A stretch of 64,000 nucleotides of DNA from Gilliamella sp. wkB171 (GCF_001693755.1 NZ_LYST01000053.1:55729-119728), one strand, 5' to 3'. Numbered from the stretch's first letter, positions 46,310 to 56,631 are shown. The notes: generated from the letters alone by a model not told the origin. Program-made: numbers and translations.

Positions 46310-46883
46310 AAAAAGATTTTCGGTTAATCAGTAAAGCTTAGCATTTTAGGTGATCGATACTGAAAGTGCAATTGATAGTGTACACTCACTAATTAGCAGA
46401 TTTAACAGTAGCATTTTAGATTTATGCTTAGTTTTAACGATTTGTTATAGGCTTAACTTAAAAAGACCAGCTTAATTGATCAACGATTTTTTTTCAATTT
46501 GGTTAATTTAACTCTTTGATTTTAGCCATCGGCTATCAAACTTATACGATTATTGATAATATTCTACACGTTACAGAATCAACTAGATAAAGGATTGTTG
46601 AGTTTCGATAATAATGCCTAAACGTTAAAATAACCGGTATAGGCTCGGCGCAATAATTTCATAAAATTGATAATTTATATAAATTAACTTTTCAATATAA
46701 AGTACAATACATTAAATTGGTTATTAGCACACAATAAGATACCAATTATTCAATGTGTTATAAAATAACTTTCTTATCATTGTCGCTCAATCCAGTTATA
46801 ATGATGTTTTATGCAGTTTTAATCATGCAAGATAAAAATCTAGGTAATAGAATTGATTGCTTACCTTATTTAAAAATTAAGTT
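46310..46883. other. intergenic region upstream of ydiB
   Basis: The 574 bases between the divergent antiporter and ydiB genes are AT-rich and hold no gene I can support. A promoter candidate for ydiB-aroD is listed separately. Confidence 0.5.
46774..46802 (+). promoter_or_regulatory. candidate promoter of ydiB-aroD
   Basis: TTATCA (46774-46779) and a consensus -10 TATAAT (46797-46802) are separated by 17 bases, about 110 bases before the ydiB start. Read by eye; the -35 matches four of six. Confidence 0.4.
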
Positions 46884-46919
46884 TTGCGATCTATAAAAGT
46901 TTGTTATGGAGTGTTATTA

Positions 46920-47792
46920 ATGAGAAGTAATATAGACGGTCATTTTTTACTGATTGGTTTAATGGCATATCCTATTCGTCACAGCTTATCCCCTCAGATG
47001 CAAAATACCATTTATTCTAAATTGAATATTCCTTATGTCTATTTAGCTTTTGAAGTCGATCAAGAAAAGTTACCCGATGCCATAAAAGGGCTTCGTGCAT
47101 TAGGTTTACGTGGTAGCGCAGTTTCGATGCCAAATAAACAATTGGTTTGTAACTATTTGGATAAGTTGACCCCTGCTGTTGAAATGAGTGGTGCTTGTAA
47201 TACTATATCTAATGATAATGGTGTGTTGACCGGTTATAACACAGATGGTATTGGTTATATGCGCATGCTCAAAGAAGCTGGCGTTGATGTTATTGGCAAA
47301 AAAATGACGATACTAGGGGCTGGTGGTGCAGCAACAGCAATTGTGGTTCAAGCAGCACTCGACGGAGTAAATGAGATTGCTATCTTCAATCAAAAAGATG
47401 ACTGCTACGCTAAAATTGAAACTGTTGCTAAAAAATTGAATGAAAACACAAATTGTAAAGTTCAGGTTTTTGATCTTGCCAATGAAACGCAACTACGTAA
47501 AGCAATAGCTGATAGTACCGTACTATGTAATGCAACCGGAGTTGGCATGAAACCCTTAGAAGGACAAAGTTTAATAACCGATCCCACCCTACTAAGGCCT
47601 GAGCTTGTCGTCACTGATTGTATCTATAGCCCTCGCAAAACCAAATTATTAGAAATTGCCGAAAAGCAAGGTTGTAAAACCTTAAATGGTATCGGCATGA
47701 TGTTATGGCAAGGTGCTGCTCAAATAAAAATTTGGACAGGTGAAGATGCACCCATTGAGTATGTAAAAGAGAAAATGGGATTTAACGATTAA
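46920..47792 (+). CDS. ydiB: quinate/shikimate dehydrogenase YdiB
   Basis: Reversible NAD(P)-dependent dehydrogenase for shikimate and quinate. The 290 residues align with E. coli YdiB, not AroE: LIGLMAYPIRHSLSPQMQN, VSMPNKQLVCNYLDKLTP with the catalytic Lys, GYNTDGIGYMRMLKEAG, GAGGAATAIVVQA and the YdiB-type tail EYVKEKMGF. The ATG at 46920 has GGAG eight bases upstream; a longer frame from 46884 is not needed. aroD follows 99 bases later, as in E. coli. Confidence 0.93.
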   Translation: MRSNIDGHFLLIGLMAYPIRHSLSPQMQNTIYSKLNIPYVYLAFEVDQEKLPDAIKGLRALGLRGSAVSMPNKQLVCNYLDKLTPAVEMSGACNTISNDNGVLTGYNTDGIGYMRMLKEAGVDVIGKKMTILGAGGAATAIVVQAALDGVNEIAIFNQKDDCYAKIETVAKKLNENTNCKVQVFDLANETQLRKAIADSTVLCNATGVGMKPLEGQSLITDPTLLRPELVVTDCIYSPRKTKLLEIAEKQGCKTLNGIGMMLWQGAAQIKIWTGEDAPIEYVKEKMGFND

Positions 47793-47891
47793 TAGATAGC
47801 AAGATTTTTTTGAATTGGAATGACTATCTAATTATAACGATTTAAATGACTAAAAAAAGATAGTATCAATTTATTGCTAACAGGATATAAC

Positions 47892-48656
47892 ATGAAAACA
47901 ATTACTATAAAAAATATAGAGATAGGTAAAGGCGCCCCTAAAATCATTGTGCCACTAGTTGGTAAAACTGAAGAAGAACTGCTTGAAGAAATTACCTATC
48001 TACAAGATATCGATTTTGATGTTTTAGAATGGCGTGCCGATCATTATTGTCAAGTTGATAATCTCGACTCGGTAAAAGCCATGGCAAAAAAAATGGCTGA
48101 TTTATTACCAAATAAACCGATTTTATTTACCTTTCGAACAGCAAATGAAGGTGGTGTAAAACCTTGGCCGTTAAGCGCTTATATTGAGTTAAATAAAACG
48201 ATGGCATCAAGCGGTTTAATTGATTTAATTGATGTTGAGGTCTTTATTGGTGATAGCTATGTTAAAGAAATTATTGATGTTGCCCATAAAAATAATGTCT
48301 TTGTTGTAGCTTCAAATCACGATTTTGAAAAAACACCGACTAAAAGCGGTATTATTTATCGATTACGTAAAATGCAAGATTTAGGCGCTGATATCCCTAA
48401 AATTGCGGTTATGCCTAAAAAGACAGAAGATGTATTAACGCTTCTTGCTGCTACCACCGAAATGAATGAAATGTATGCCACTAAACCAATTATCACCATG
48501 TCAATGGCTGGTCTTGGCACAATTAGTCGAATAGCTGGCACAATATTTGGTTCAGCAATGACATTTGGTGCGGCTAAAAATGCCTCAGCTCCCGGACAGC
48601 TAGATGTTAAACAATTACGTTATATTTTAGATGTGTTATATCGCTGTAAACAATAG
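47892..48656 (+). CDS. aroD: 3-dehydroquinate dehydratase, type I
   Basis: Converts 3-dehydroquinate to 3-dehydroshikimate through a Schiff base. The 254 residues match E. coli AroD (252 aa): IIVPLVGKTEEEL, DVLEWRADHY (active-site Glu/Arg), VASNHDFEKTP (catalytic His), ADIPKIAVMP (Schiff-base Lys) and SMAGLGTISRIAG. The ATG at 47892 has CAGGAT upstream. It pairs with ydiB, so the two can move quinate carbon into the shikimate path or supply aromatics. Confidence 0.95.
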   Translation: MKTITIKNIEIGKGAPKIIVPLVGKTEEELLEEITYLQDIDFDVLEWRADHYCQVDNLDSVKAMAKKMADLLPNKPILFTFRTANEGGVKPWPLSAYIELNKTMASSGLIDLIDVEVFIGDSYVKEIIDVAHKNNVFVVASNHDFEKTPTKSGIIYRLRKMQDLGADIPKIAVMPKKTEDVLTLLAATTEMNEMYATKPIITMSMAGLGTISRIAGTIFGSAMTFGAAKNASAPGQLDVKQLRYILDVLYRCKQ

Positions 48657-49057
48657 AACCATTTTGCAATAATATGTAAGATTAAATCCTATAAATAGCA
48701 GATACTTAGAATAACCATCTTCATAAAGATATTGGCAAATTTTACATTGTTTTTGATAAGTAATAACAAAAAATCAATTTATTCGTAGTGTCATGATTAA
48801 TAAATATTTATAATACTAGGCCATATCGTTATAGCTTATCTTTCTAAGTTATTTAAATAATACGGTCTAAAGATTGTGCAAATTAACTAACGATAAAATG
48901 CTAACAAGTATATACTCAATACATTGCTCTTTTCTGGTGTTAAAGATGCATTATTTAGCTTTACCAACAAAATACTTATTTTAAGTTTGGTTGATAAGTT
49001 AAAAATTAAAGAGATTAAAGTATATCAATAACACAAAAGTATGAGGTTTATTTTTTT
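48657..49057. other. gene-free region upstream of plsB
   Basis: Four hundred AT-rich bases with no supported gene or clear motif; the plsB promoter presumably lies here. Confidence 0.45.
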
Positions 49058-51487
49058 ATGTTCTCTTGGTGGACAAAAGCTTATTTTTTTCTTATCCAGA
49101 TCCTAGTGAAACTTTTTGTCAAAAGTAAACCGATTCCAACTGATCCAATTACAGAACTAGGTTTAGATACGCACCGACCTGTTTTATATGTACTACCGTA
49201 TAATTCACAAATCGACTTAATGGTAGTTCAGTCACTATGCTTACAATATAAGCTACCCGATCCTCTAGATAGTATAGAGGTTAATGGTAAAACTGTACCA
49301 GCCTATATTTATATCGATAAAGGTCCTGGTATTTTTGCATCCAATCGCCAACAAAATAAAACTATCGAAATTTTAAAAGATTATATTTCGGCTCATCAAC
49401 AAAATCCTAATCTTGATATACAAATGTTGCCCGTTTCGGTTATGTTTGGGCGCCGACCAGACAAAGAAGGCAAGAAAATGCCCTCACTACAAGTATTAGG
49501 TGCTACCTATAAATTGTTTAAGATTATTATTTCTGGGCGTGATTGTTATACTCGTTTTTCTAAAACAGTTTCACTTAAGACTATCGAATTTGATGATAAA
49601 CAAGATATTTCTGTTTTAGCACATAAGCTATCTCGGGTAGCACGTATTCATTTTGCAAAATTACGAATGGCATCAGTTGGCCCCAAATTACCCGTTCGGC
49701 AACAGATGCTAAATAAGTTATTAAATAGTCCAAGACTGGCCGAAGCGATACAAGAAGAAGCAAAAAGTAAAAATATTAGCTTAGATAAAGCTAAAAAAAA
49801 TGCATTAGCCAATTTAAACGAAATTGCCGCTAATTTCTCTTATCGTATGCTAAGAGTGACAGACTTTGTTCTTACTTGGGCTTGGCATAAACTTTACCAA
49901 GGGCTGAAAGTCACCAATGCAGATCCAGTGCGTGAACTGGCACAAAATGGGCATGAGATTGTTTATGCACCTTGTCATCGTAGTCATATGGATTATTTAT
50001 TACTCTCCTACGTACTTTACCGACAAGGATTAGTCCCGCCTCACATAGCTGCGGGTATAAACCTGAATTTCTGGCCGGCAGGTCCAATATTTAGACGACT
50101 TGGCGCTTTTTTTATTCGTCGTTCATTTAGGGGAAATAAGTTATATACAGCAGTATTTAGAGAATACTTAGCTGAACTGTTTATCCGTGGTTATGCTGTT
50201 GAATATTTTATTGAAGGTGGACGCTCACGTACAGGTAGATTACTTGATCCTAAAACAGGCATGTTAATGATGACAGTACAAACATTGTTACGTGGTGATG
50301 CAAGACCAATTACGGTTGTGCCGGTGTATATAGGTTATGAACATGTTTTAGAGGTCGCAACTTACGCCAATGAACTACGCGGCGCAAAAAAAGAAAAGGA
50401 AAGCTTATGGCATACACTTAAAGCTTTCCTAAAATTGAAAAAGCTAGGTTTTGGCTATGTCAACTTTGGTCACCCTATTTTGCTGAATCAATTTTTAAAT
50501 CAACAGATACCTGAGTGGCGTGACGCAATAGAACCAACAGGCACAGTTCGCCCTAACTGGTTAACGCCTACAACCAATTTACTCGCCAAGCAAATCATGG
50601 AACGGATTAATGCGTCAGCAGCAATTAATGCGATGAATTTATGTTGTTCAATACTATTGGCCGCAGATCAACGAGCGTTAACTAAAGTCAGACTACTTGA
50701 ACACATCGACTATCTTCTAAAATTATTGAAGAAAATCCCTTATTCCGATCTGATAACTATTCCCGATAAAACGCCAGAAGAGCTGTTTGAACACGCTAAA
50801 GAAATGGGCAAATTTGTTATTACAACAGATGAAGTGGGTGAAATGGTTGGCTTAACAACAGATCAAGCTGTGCTAATGACGTATTATCGTAATAACATCC
50901 AGCATTTGCTAATCATCCCAGCGTTAGTTGCCAGAATTTTAATAAAGCATAATCGCATTTCTTCAGAAGAAGTGATTAATCAAATCAAATTGTTATTTCC
51001 ATTAATCAAATCAGAGCTATTTCTTTATCATGATGATGAACAACTTACTCAATATGTGAATAAAATCATTGAAACTTATGCTGAGTTAAATTTAATTAGT
51101 TATTCACCTGATAAATTAACCTTAAATTATTTAAAAATGTCAGGATTACAATTACTTGCTTCATCCTCAAAAGATACTTTGCAGCGTTATATGATTGCGT
51201 TTTCTTTGTTACAAAAAGATCCGTCTATTAGTCGTGCTACTTTAGAAAAAGAAGGGCGACTTATTGCCGAAAGATTATCGGTTTTACATGGTATTAATGC
51301 TCCAGAGTTTTTTGATAAAGGCGTATTTGCTACATTAGTCAGCTCACTACGTGAACAAGGTTATTTAGATGATGAAGGTGGTGCTAATTTAGCTAAAATT
51401 GCCACTATGCATGAAACGCTTAAACCTTTGATTACGGCAAGAGTGATGCAAACTATTGATGAGATAAATCCTTTAGTAACGCAATAA
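49058..51487 (+). CDS. plsB: glycerol-3-phosphate 1-O-acyltransferase
   Basis: Membrane-bound enzyme that starts phospholipid synthesis by acylating glycerol-3-phosphate. The 809 residues are about the E. coli length (807). Acyltransferase block I is CHRSHMDYLLLSYVLY (catalytic H307-D312 of HxxxxD), block II AGPIFRRLGAFFIRRSFRG, block III EGGRSRTGRLLDPKTGML and block IV VPVYIGYEHVLEV. The gene stands alone. The opposite end carries a long-looped inverted repeat. Confidence 0.96.
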   Translation: MFSWWTKAYFFLIQILVKLFVKSKPIPTDPITELGLDTHRPVLYVLPYNSQIDLMVVQSLCLQYKLPDPLDSIEVNGKTVPAYIYIDKGPGIFASNRQQNKTIEILKDYISAHQQNPNLDIQMLPVSVMFGRRPDKEGKKMPSLQVLGATYKLFKIIISGRDCYTRFSKTVSLKTIEFDDKQDISVLAHKLSRVARIHFAKLRMASVGPKLPVRQQMLNKLLNSPRLAEAIQEEAKSKNISLDKAKKNALANLNEIAANFSYRMLRVTDFVLTWAWHKLYQGLKVTNADPVRELAQNGHEIVYAPCHRSHMDYLLLSYVLYRQGLVPPHIAAGINLNFWPAGPIFRRLGAFFIRRSFRGNKLYTAVFREYLAELFIRGYAVEYFIEGGRSRTGRLLDPKTGMLMMTVQTLLRGDARPITVVPVYIGYEHVLEVATYANELRGAKKEKESLWHTLKAFLKLKKLGFGYVNFGHPILLNQFLNQQIPEWRDAIEPTGTVRPNWLTPTTNLLAKQIMERINASAAINAMNLCCSILLAADQRALTKVRLLEHIDYLLKLLKKIPYSDLITIPDKTPEELFEHAKEMGKFVITTDEVGEMVGLTTDQAVLMTYYRNNIQHLLIIPALVARILIKHNRISSEEVINQIKLLFPLIKSELFLYHDDEQLTQYVNKIIETYAELNLISYSPDKLTLNYLKMSGLQLLASSSKDTLQRYMIAFSLLQKDPSISRATLEKEGRLIAERLSVLHGINAPEFFDKGVFATLVSSLREQGYLDDEGGANLAKIATMHETLKPLITARVMQTIDEINPLVTQ

Positions 51488-51495
51488 AATAGTTG

Positions 51496-51569
51496 ATAAG
51501 TTTCAGAAAATCAATGATTACGATTAAGTAAAAATAAAGATTTATATCGCATAATTTTCTGAAACTTAT
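51496..51569. repeat. long-looped inverted repeat downstream of plsB
   Basis: ATAAGTTTCAGAAAAT (51496-51511) and ATTTTCTGAAACTTAT (51554-51569) are perfect 16-base inverted repeats separated by 42 bases. This resembles, in geometry, the 13-base repeat with a 40-base loop at 39085-39150, although the stem sequences differ. It lies right after plsB and is followed by runs of A and T; some terminator activity is possible. Confidence 0.45.
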
Positions 51570-51629
51570 TTCAAAAAAAATTTTTTTATATCTTTTTTAC
51601 TAAGCTTAAAACCTTTATTTTTGTCTTTT

Positions 51630-51643
51630 TTGACCTATATCAA
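51630..51643. promoter_or_regulatory. FNR-like box upstream of the formate dehydrogenase operon
   Basis: TTGACCTATATCAA matches the FNR consensus TTGAT-N4-ATCAA at nine of ten positions. It is about 135 bases before the start of the catalytic subunit gene. FNR control of respiratory formate dehydrogenase would match oxygen-limited growth. The exact promoter was not located; TATAAA at 51704-51709 is one -10 candidate. Confidence 0.65.
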
Positions 51644-51777
51644 ACTTTGTCAATTCATTTCCGTTTTTCCCTTTATTTCTATTAAATAAACGATTATTAT
51701 TAGTATAAATAGGGATGTTTATAGCCTCAAACATAATAAATCAAATAATGTAATGTCAGCTTTTTTAAGGAGTTCAT

Positions 51778-54700
51778 ATGCTATTGAACCGTAGACAGTT
51801 CTTTAAGATCTGTGCTGGTGGTATGGCAGGAACAACGGTAGCTACACTAGGATTAGCGCCAAATGTAGCACTCGCACAAACTCGCCAATTTAAATTAATC
51901 AAATCAAAAGAAACGCGTAATAATTGTACCTACTGTTCGGTAGGATGTGGAATGTTACTCTACAGCCGTGGAGATGGCGCCAAAAATGCCGAATCGTCTA
52001 TTTTTCATATCGAAGGCGATCCTGATCATCCTGTTAGTCGTGGTTCACTGTGCCCAAAAGGTGCCGGTGTCCTTGATTATATTAAGAGTGAGCAACGGGT
52101 TAAATATCCGGAATATCGCGCACCGGGCTCAGATAAATGGCAACGTATTAGTTGGGATGAAGCAATTGATCGCATTGCGCGTTTGATGAAAGCTGACCGA
52201 GATAAAAATTTTATTGAAAAAAATGAGAAAGGCACAACAGTTAATCGCTGGACAACTACCGGTTGGCTTGTCACTTCGGCAGCAAGTAATGAAACGGGTT
52301 GGTTAGCTTTTAAAGTGGCGCGTGCGTTAGGTATGTTAAGTCTTGAAACACAAGCAAGGGTTTGTCATGGTCCTTCAGTATCAAGTCTAGCAGCCACTTT
52401 TGGACGCGGCGCAATGACAAATAACTGGAATGATATCAAAAACGCGAATGTCGTTATTGTCATGGGGGGAAATGCAGCTGAAGCCCACCCTGTTGGATTT
52501 AAATGGGCTATTGAAGCTAAAATTACTAACGGAGCAGAACTGATCGCCATCGATCCACGTTTTCATCGAACTGCTTCTGTTGCTGACCATTATGTCCCAA
52601 TTCGTTCAGGATCGGATATCACATTTTTACTGGGTGTTATTAATTATCTAATTACCCACAATGAAGTCAACTTTGAATATTTGGTAACCCACAGTAATGC
52701 AAGTTTACTTGTACGCGATGATTTCAATTTTGATACCAATACGGGGTTATTTAGTGGTTATGATTCATCTAGCCGCCAATACGATCAAACAACATGGGCT
52801 TATCAAAAAGATGAAAATGGTTATGCCCTCAGGGATAAAACACTGAGTCATCCTCGTTGTGTATGGAACCTATTAAAACAACATGTTAGTCGTTATACAC
52901 CTGAAATGGTCAATAAAGTAACGGGTAGCCCTGTGGAAAGTTTTTTACATGTTTGCCGATCTTTAGCCAGTACTAAAACTAATGATAGAGCTGCGACGTT
53001 CTTATATGCTTTAGGGTGGACTCAGCATACTTATGGTTCACAAATTATCCGCACTGCGGCTATGATACAGCTAATTTTAGGTAATATTGGTGTAATGGGT
53101 GGCGGAATTAACGCCTTACGTGGTCACTCAAATATTCAAGGTTTAACTGATGTCGGTTTATTATCTAACCGTTTACCTGCTTATCTTGATTTACCAAAAG
53201 AATCACAAATTACGCTCGCACAATATTTAGAAGAAAAAACACCCAAACCGCTTGGTCCGAGCGAAGTTAACTTTTGGGGCAATTATCCAAAATTCTTTGT
53301 CAGTTTTATGAAGTCAATGTACGGCGATAAATCAACAAAAGAGAACGATTGGGGGTTTGATTGGTTACCTAAATGGGACAAAACGTATGATGTTTTAAGA
53401 TTTAGCAAAATGATGCGTGATAAGCAAGCTAATGGCTTTATTTGTCAAGGTTTTAACCCACTTGCCGCGCTACCCGATAAAAATAGTATTCGCGAAGGTT
53501 TATCCAATCTAAAATTTTTGGTAAGCATTGATCCAATGCCAACAGAGACAGCCGAATTTTGGAAAAACCACGGTGAATCTAATGATGTCGATCCAAGTAA
53601 AATCCAAACAGAAGTCTTTAGATTACCCTCAAACTGCTTTGCAGAAGAAAATGGTACCATTGTTAACTCTTCTCGATGGTTACAATGGCACTGGGCAGCG
53701 GCAAGACCACCTTATGAAGCAATATATGATCCAGAAATTATTGCTCGTATCTTCTTAAGAATAAAAGAGCTATATGCCGAAGAAGGTGGAGCTTACCATG
53801 AAGCTATCGATAATTTAACTTGGGATTATCAAGACCCTGAAGGTCCGGCTGCCGAAGAGTTATCCAAAGAGTGTAATGGTCGAGCATTAGCAGATTTAAC
53901 CGATGCTAATGGCAATGTCATACTTAAAAAAGGTCAGCTATTAAGCGGTTTTTCCCAATTAAAAGCCGACGGAACTACGTCTTCAGGTATTTGGATCTTT
54001 TGTGGTTCTTGGACAGAACAAGGTAACCAAATGGCAAGACGTGATCCTAGCGATCCATCAGGTAAAGGCGTTCATGCTGGTTGGGCTTGGGCGTGGCCAA
54101 TGAATAGACGAGTATTGTATAACCGCGCATCAGCAGATGAAAATGGTAAGCCTTACGATCCTAAACGCGTTTTAGTCAAATGGAATGGTTCTAGTTGGGT
54201 AGGAAACGATGTACCTGACTTTACCGCAACCTTATCACCAAGCACTGGCGCGGGTGCCTTTATCATGAATAATGATGGTTTAGGTGGACTATTTTGCTTG
54301 AATCGACTCGTTGATGGACCATTCCCTGAACATTATGAACCATTTGAAACACCTATTACGACTAATCCTCTGCACCCAAGTCAAATTAGTAGTCCTGTGG
54401 CTCGAGCATTTAAAGAGGATTTAGCGCGATTAGGTAATGCTGAACAATTTCCTTATGTTGGTACGACTTATAGTATTACCGAACATTTTCATTTTTGGAC
54501 TCAGCATGCAAGACTAGCATCAATTACTCAACCTGAACAATTTATTGAACTGAGTGAAAATCTAGCCAATAAAAAAGGGATTAAACTTGGCGATACCGTA
54601 AAAGTTACTTCATACCGCGGCTATATTAAGGCTAAAGCAGTTGTGACTAAGCGCCTTCCAACATTGACTGTTGATGGTAAAGAAATCGAAACCATTGGAA

Positions 54701-54846
54701 TTCCGATCGTTTGGGGATTCACAGGTCAGACTAAGAAAGGATTTTTAGTGAATGAATTAACGCCACATTTAGGTGACGCTAATTCACAAACTCCAGAATA
54801 TAAATCATTTTTAGTCAATATCGAGAAAGTTACCACTGCGGCATAA
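51778..54846 (+). CDS. fdoG: formate dehydrogenase (N/O type), catalytic molybdopterin subunit, cysteine form
   Basis: Periplasm-facing molybdenum enzyme that oxidises formate and passes electrons to the quinone pool through the beta and gamma subunits. The 1022 residues begin with a Tat signal (NRRQFFK, twin Arg), then the [4Fe-4S] cysteines at 50, 53, 57 and 92. At position 196, where E. coli FdnG/FdoG has selenocysteine, the codon is TGT (QARVCHGPSVSSL), so the protein uses Cys. The rest aligns closely with FdoG. First gene of fdoGHI-fdhE; AAGGAG precedes the ATG. FdnG (N type) is an equal possibility as orthologue. Confidence 0.95.
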   Translation: MLLNRRQFFKICAGGMAGTTVATLGLAPNVALAQTRQFKLIKSKETRNNCTYCSVGCGMLLYSRGDGAKNAESSIFHIEGDPDHPVSRGSLCPKGAGVLDYIKSEQRVKYPEYRAPGSDKWQRISWDEAIDRIARLMKADRDKNFIEKNEKGTTVNRWTTTGWLVTSAASNETGWLAFKVARALGMLSLETQARVCHGPSVSSLAATFGRGAMTNNWNDIKNANVVIVMGGNAAEAHPVGFKWAIEAKITNGAELIAIDPRFHRTASVADHYVPIRSGSDITFLLGVINYLITHNEVNFEYLVTHSNASLLVRDDFNFDTNTGLFSGYDSSSRQYDQTTWAYQKDENGYALRDKTLSHPRCVWNLLKQHVSRYTPEMVNKVTGSPVESFLHVCRSLASTKTNDRAATFLYALGWTQHTYGSQIIRTAAMIQLILGNIGVMGGGINALRGHSNIQGLTDVGLLSNRLPAYLDLPKESQITLAQYLEEKTPKPLGPSEVNFWGNYPKFFVSFMKSMYGDKSTKENDWGFDWLPKWDKTYDVLRFSKMMRDKQANGFICQGFNPLAALPDKNSIREGLSNLKFLVSIDPMPTETAEFWKNHGESNDVDPSKIQTEVFRLPSNCFAEENGTIVNSSRWLQWHWAAARPPYEAIYDPEIIARIFLRIKELYAEEGGAYHEAIDNLTWDYQDPEGPAAEELSKECNGRALADLTDANGNVILKKGQLLSGFSQLKADGTTSSGIWIFCGSWTEQGNQMARRDPSDPSGKGVHAGWAWAWPMNRRVLYNRASADENGKPYDPKRVLVKWNGSSWVGNDVPDFTATLSPSTGAGAFIMNNDGLGGLFCLNRLVDGPFPEHYEPFETPITTNPLHPSQISSPVARAFKEDLARLGNAEQFPYVGTTYSITEHFHFWTQHARLASITQPEQFIELSENLANKKGIKLGDTVKVTSYRGYIKAKAVVTKRLPTLTVDGKEIETIGIPIVWGFTGQTKKGFLVNELTPHLGDANSQTPEYKSFLVNIEKVTTAA

Positions 54847-54864
54847 AAGGAGGGAAGAGAAATT

Positions 54865-55839
54865 ATGTCATTACAAACTCAAGATATTATTCGCCGCTCT
54901 GCAACAAATGCATTAACGCCGGCTCCACGAGCTCGAGATTATCAACAAGAAGTGGCTAAATTAATTGATGTAACTACGTGTATTGGTTGCAAAGCATGTC
55001 AAGTTGCTTGTAGCGAATGGAATGATTTGCGAGCCGAAATTGGCCATACTGTCGGCGTATATGATAATCCAGCAGATTTAGAACCTAAAGCATGGACGGT
55101 AATGCGCTATTCAGAAGTTGAAGTCAATGGTAAATTTGAATGGCTTATTCGTAAAGATGGTTGTATGCACTGCGCCGATCCTGGTTGTTTAAAAGCTTGC
55201 CCATCTGAAGGTGCAATCATACAGTATGCGAATGGAATTGTTGATTTTCAATCAGAGCATTGCATTGGTTGTGGCTACTGTGTGGCGGGTTGTCCATTTA
55301 ATATTCCTCGGGTCAGTAAAGAGGATAATCATTCTTACAAATGCACTTTATGTGTCGATCGCGTAGCGGTTGGTCAAGAACCAGCTTGTGTTAAAACCTG
55401 CCCTACTGGCGCTATCCATTTTGGTACAAAACAAGATATGATTCGCCATGCAGAACATCGAATTGAAGATTTGAAAAAACGCGGTTTTGAACATGCCGGG
55501 CTTTATGATCCTCAAGGTGTAGGGGGAACTCATGTCATGTACGTCTTACATCATGCTGATCAACCTGAGCTATACCATGGTTTACCAAAAGATCCACACA
55601 TTAGCGAAGTTGTTAAATTCTGGAAAGGTGCGTGGAAGCCGCTTTCAGCTGCTGCGTTTGTTGCAACATTTGGTGGTTTATTGTTCCATTATATGGGTGT
55701 TGGTGCAATTGAAGTGGATGAAGAAGACATTGAACATGAAAAACAGGCTGATGCGCAAGCCCGAAAACGATTAGGTTTGCCAGTTTTTTCACGAAAAAAT
55801 ACGACAAACTCATCACAACAGGAGAACCATCATGAATAA
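54865..55839 (+). CDS. fdoH: formate dehydrogenase iron-sulfur (beta) subunit
   Basis: Carries electrons from the catalytic subunit to the membrane cytochrome. The 324 residues contain four [4Fe-4S] cysteine groups: [42 protein letters not shown] and CTLCVDR...ACVKTCP. One C-terminal transmembrane helix (about residues 255-275, [20 protein letters not shown]) anchors it. It starts 18 bases after fdoG with AGGAGG, and its end overlaps fdoI. Confidence 0.95.
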   Translation: MSLQTQDIIRRSATNALTPAPRARDYQQEVAKLIDVTTCIGCKACQVACSEWNDLRAEIGHTVGVYDNPADLEPKAWTVMRYSEVEVNGKFEWLIRKDGCMHCADPGCLKACPSEGAIIQYANGIVDFQSEHCIGCGYCVAGCPFNIPRVSKEDNHSYKCTLCVDRVAVGQEPACVKTCPTGAIHFGTKQDMIRHAEHRIEDLKKRGFEHAGLYDPQGVGGTHVMYVLHHADQPELYHGLPKDPHISEVVKFWKGAWKPLSAAAFVATFGGLLFHYMGVGAIEVDEEDIEHEKQADAQARKRLGLPVFSRKNTTNSSQQENHHE

Positions 55840-56527
55840 GAAAGGCATGATACTTAGAACACCACTTATTGTTCGCTTCTGTCACTGGTGTATGGTTTGT
55901 CTGTTTATTTTAACTGCACTATCGGGGCTGTCATTATTTTTTCCTTCAATAAAATTATTTGGATTAGTGCTTGGTACCCCGCAATTAGTTAGGGCATTAC
56001 ACCCAATTATTGGCTGTATTGTGTTTGTCCTTTTAATGTTTATGTTTGTAAAACTGGCTCACCATAATATTCCTAATAAGAATGATCTTATCTGGATAAA
56101 AAACTTTAAAAAAGTGATTATGGGTAAAGAGGAAGGCATTCCAATTGGTAAATATAATGTGGGTCAAAAGTTTCTGTTTTGGTGCATTATGAGTTTAATT
56201 TTTGTGTTATTTGTGACAGGAATGATCATGTGGCGCCGATACGTTTCTGATTACTTTCCAATACCAATTGTTCGTTTAGCTATCTTTTTCCACTCTTTTG
56301 CGGCAATTTGTTTAATCTTACTTGCTATTGGTCATGCTTATATGGCAATTTGGGTTAAAGGTTCGATTAAAGGAATGATAACAGGCTACGTTTCACGTGC
56401 TTGGGCACGAAAAAATCATTCATCTTGGTATGAAGAAGAAATGTCAAAAATATACCAAGAAGAACTTAAAACAAGTAACGAATCTAAAGAAACTCAATCA
56501 ACTAAAATAGAACAAAAGCCCGCTTAA
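55832..56527 (+). CDS. fdoI: formate dehydrogenase cytochrome b556 (gamma) subunit
   Basis: Membrane diheme cytochrome that passes electrons to quinone. The 231 residues show four transmembrane helices with the haem ligands typical of the family: His in [13 protein letters not shown] and [11 protein letters not shown], plus later His residues in [11 protein letters not shown] and GHAYMAIW. The ATG overlaps the fdoH stop region by 8 bases. A hairpin at 56556-56577 follows before fdhE. Confidence 0.93.
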   Translation: MNKKGMILRTPLIVRFCHWCMVCLFILTALSGLSLFFPSIKLFGLVLGTPQLVRALHPIIGCIVFVLLMFMFVKLAHHNIPNKNDLIWIKNFKKVIMGKEEGIPIGKYNVGQKFLFWCIMSLIFVLFVTGMIMWRRYVSDYFPIPIVRLAIFFHSFAAICLILLAIGHAYMAIWVKGSIKGMITGYVSRAWARKNHSSWYEEEMSKIYQEELKTSNESKETQSTKIEQKPA

Positions 56528-56555
56528 TAAAACTTAGTAGATTAAACGCTTAATA

Positions 56556-56577
56556 TCCGCTGATACTCATCAGCGGA
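56556..56577 (+). terminator. hairpin between fdoI and fdhE
   Basis: TCCGCTGA (56556-56563) and TCAGCGGA (56570-56577) form an 8-bp GC-rich stem with a 6-base loop. There is no T tract, so it more likely stabilises or attenuates the transcript than terminates it fully. Confidence 0.4.
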
Positions 56578-56631
56578 ATAAGCTAATTTGACATTACGTT
56601 TTAGATAAAATAATAATTATGGTAATTAATA

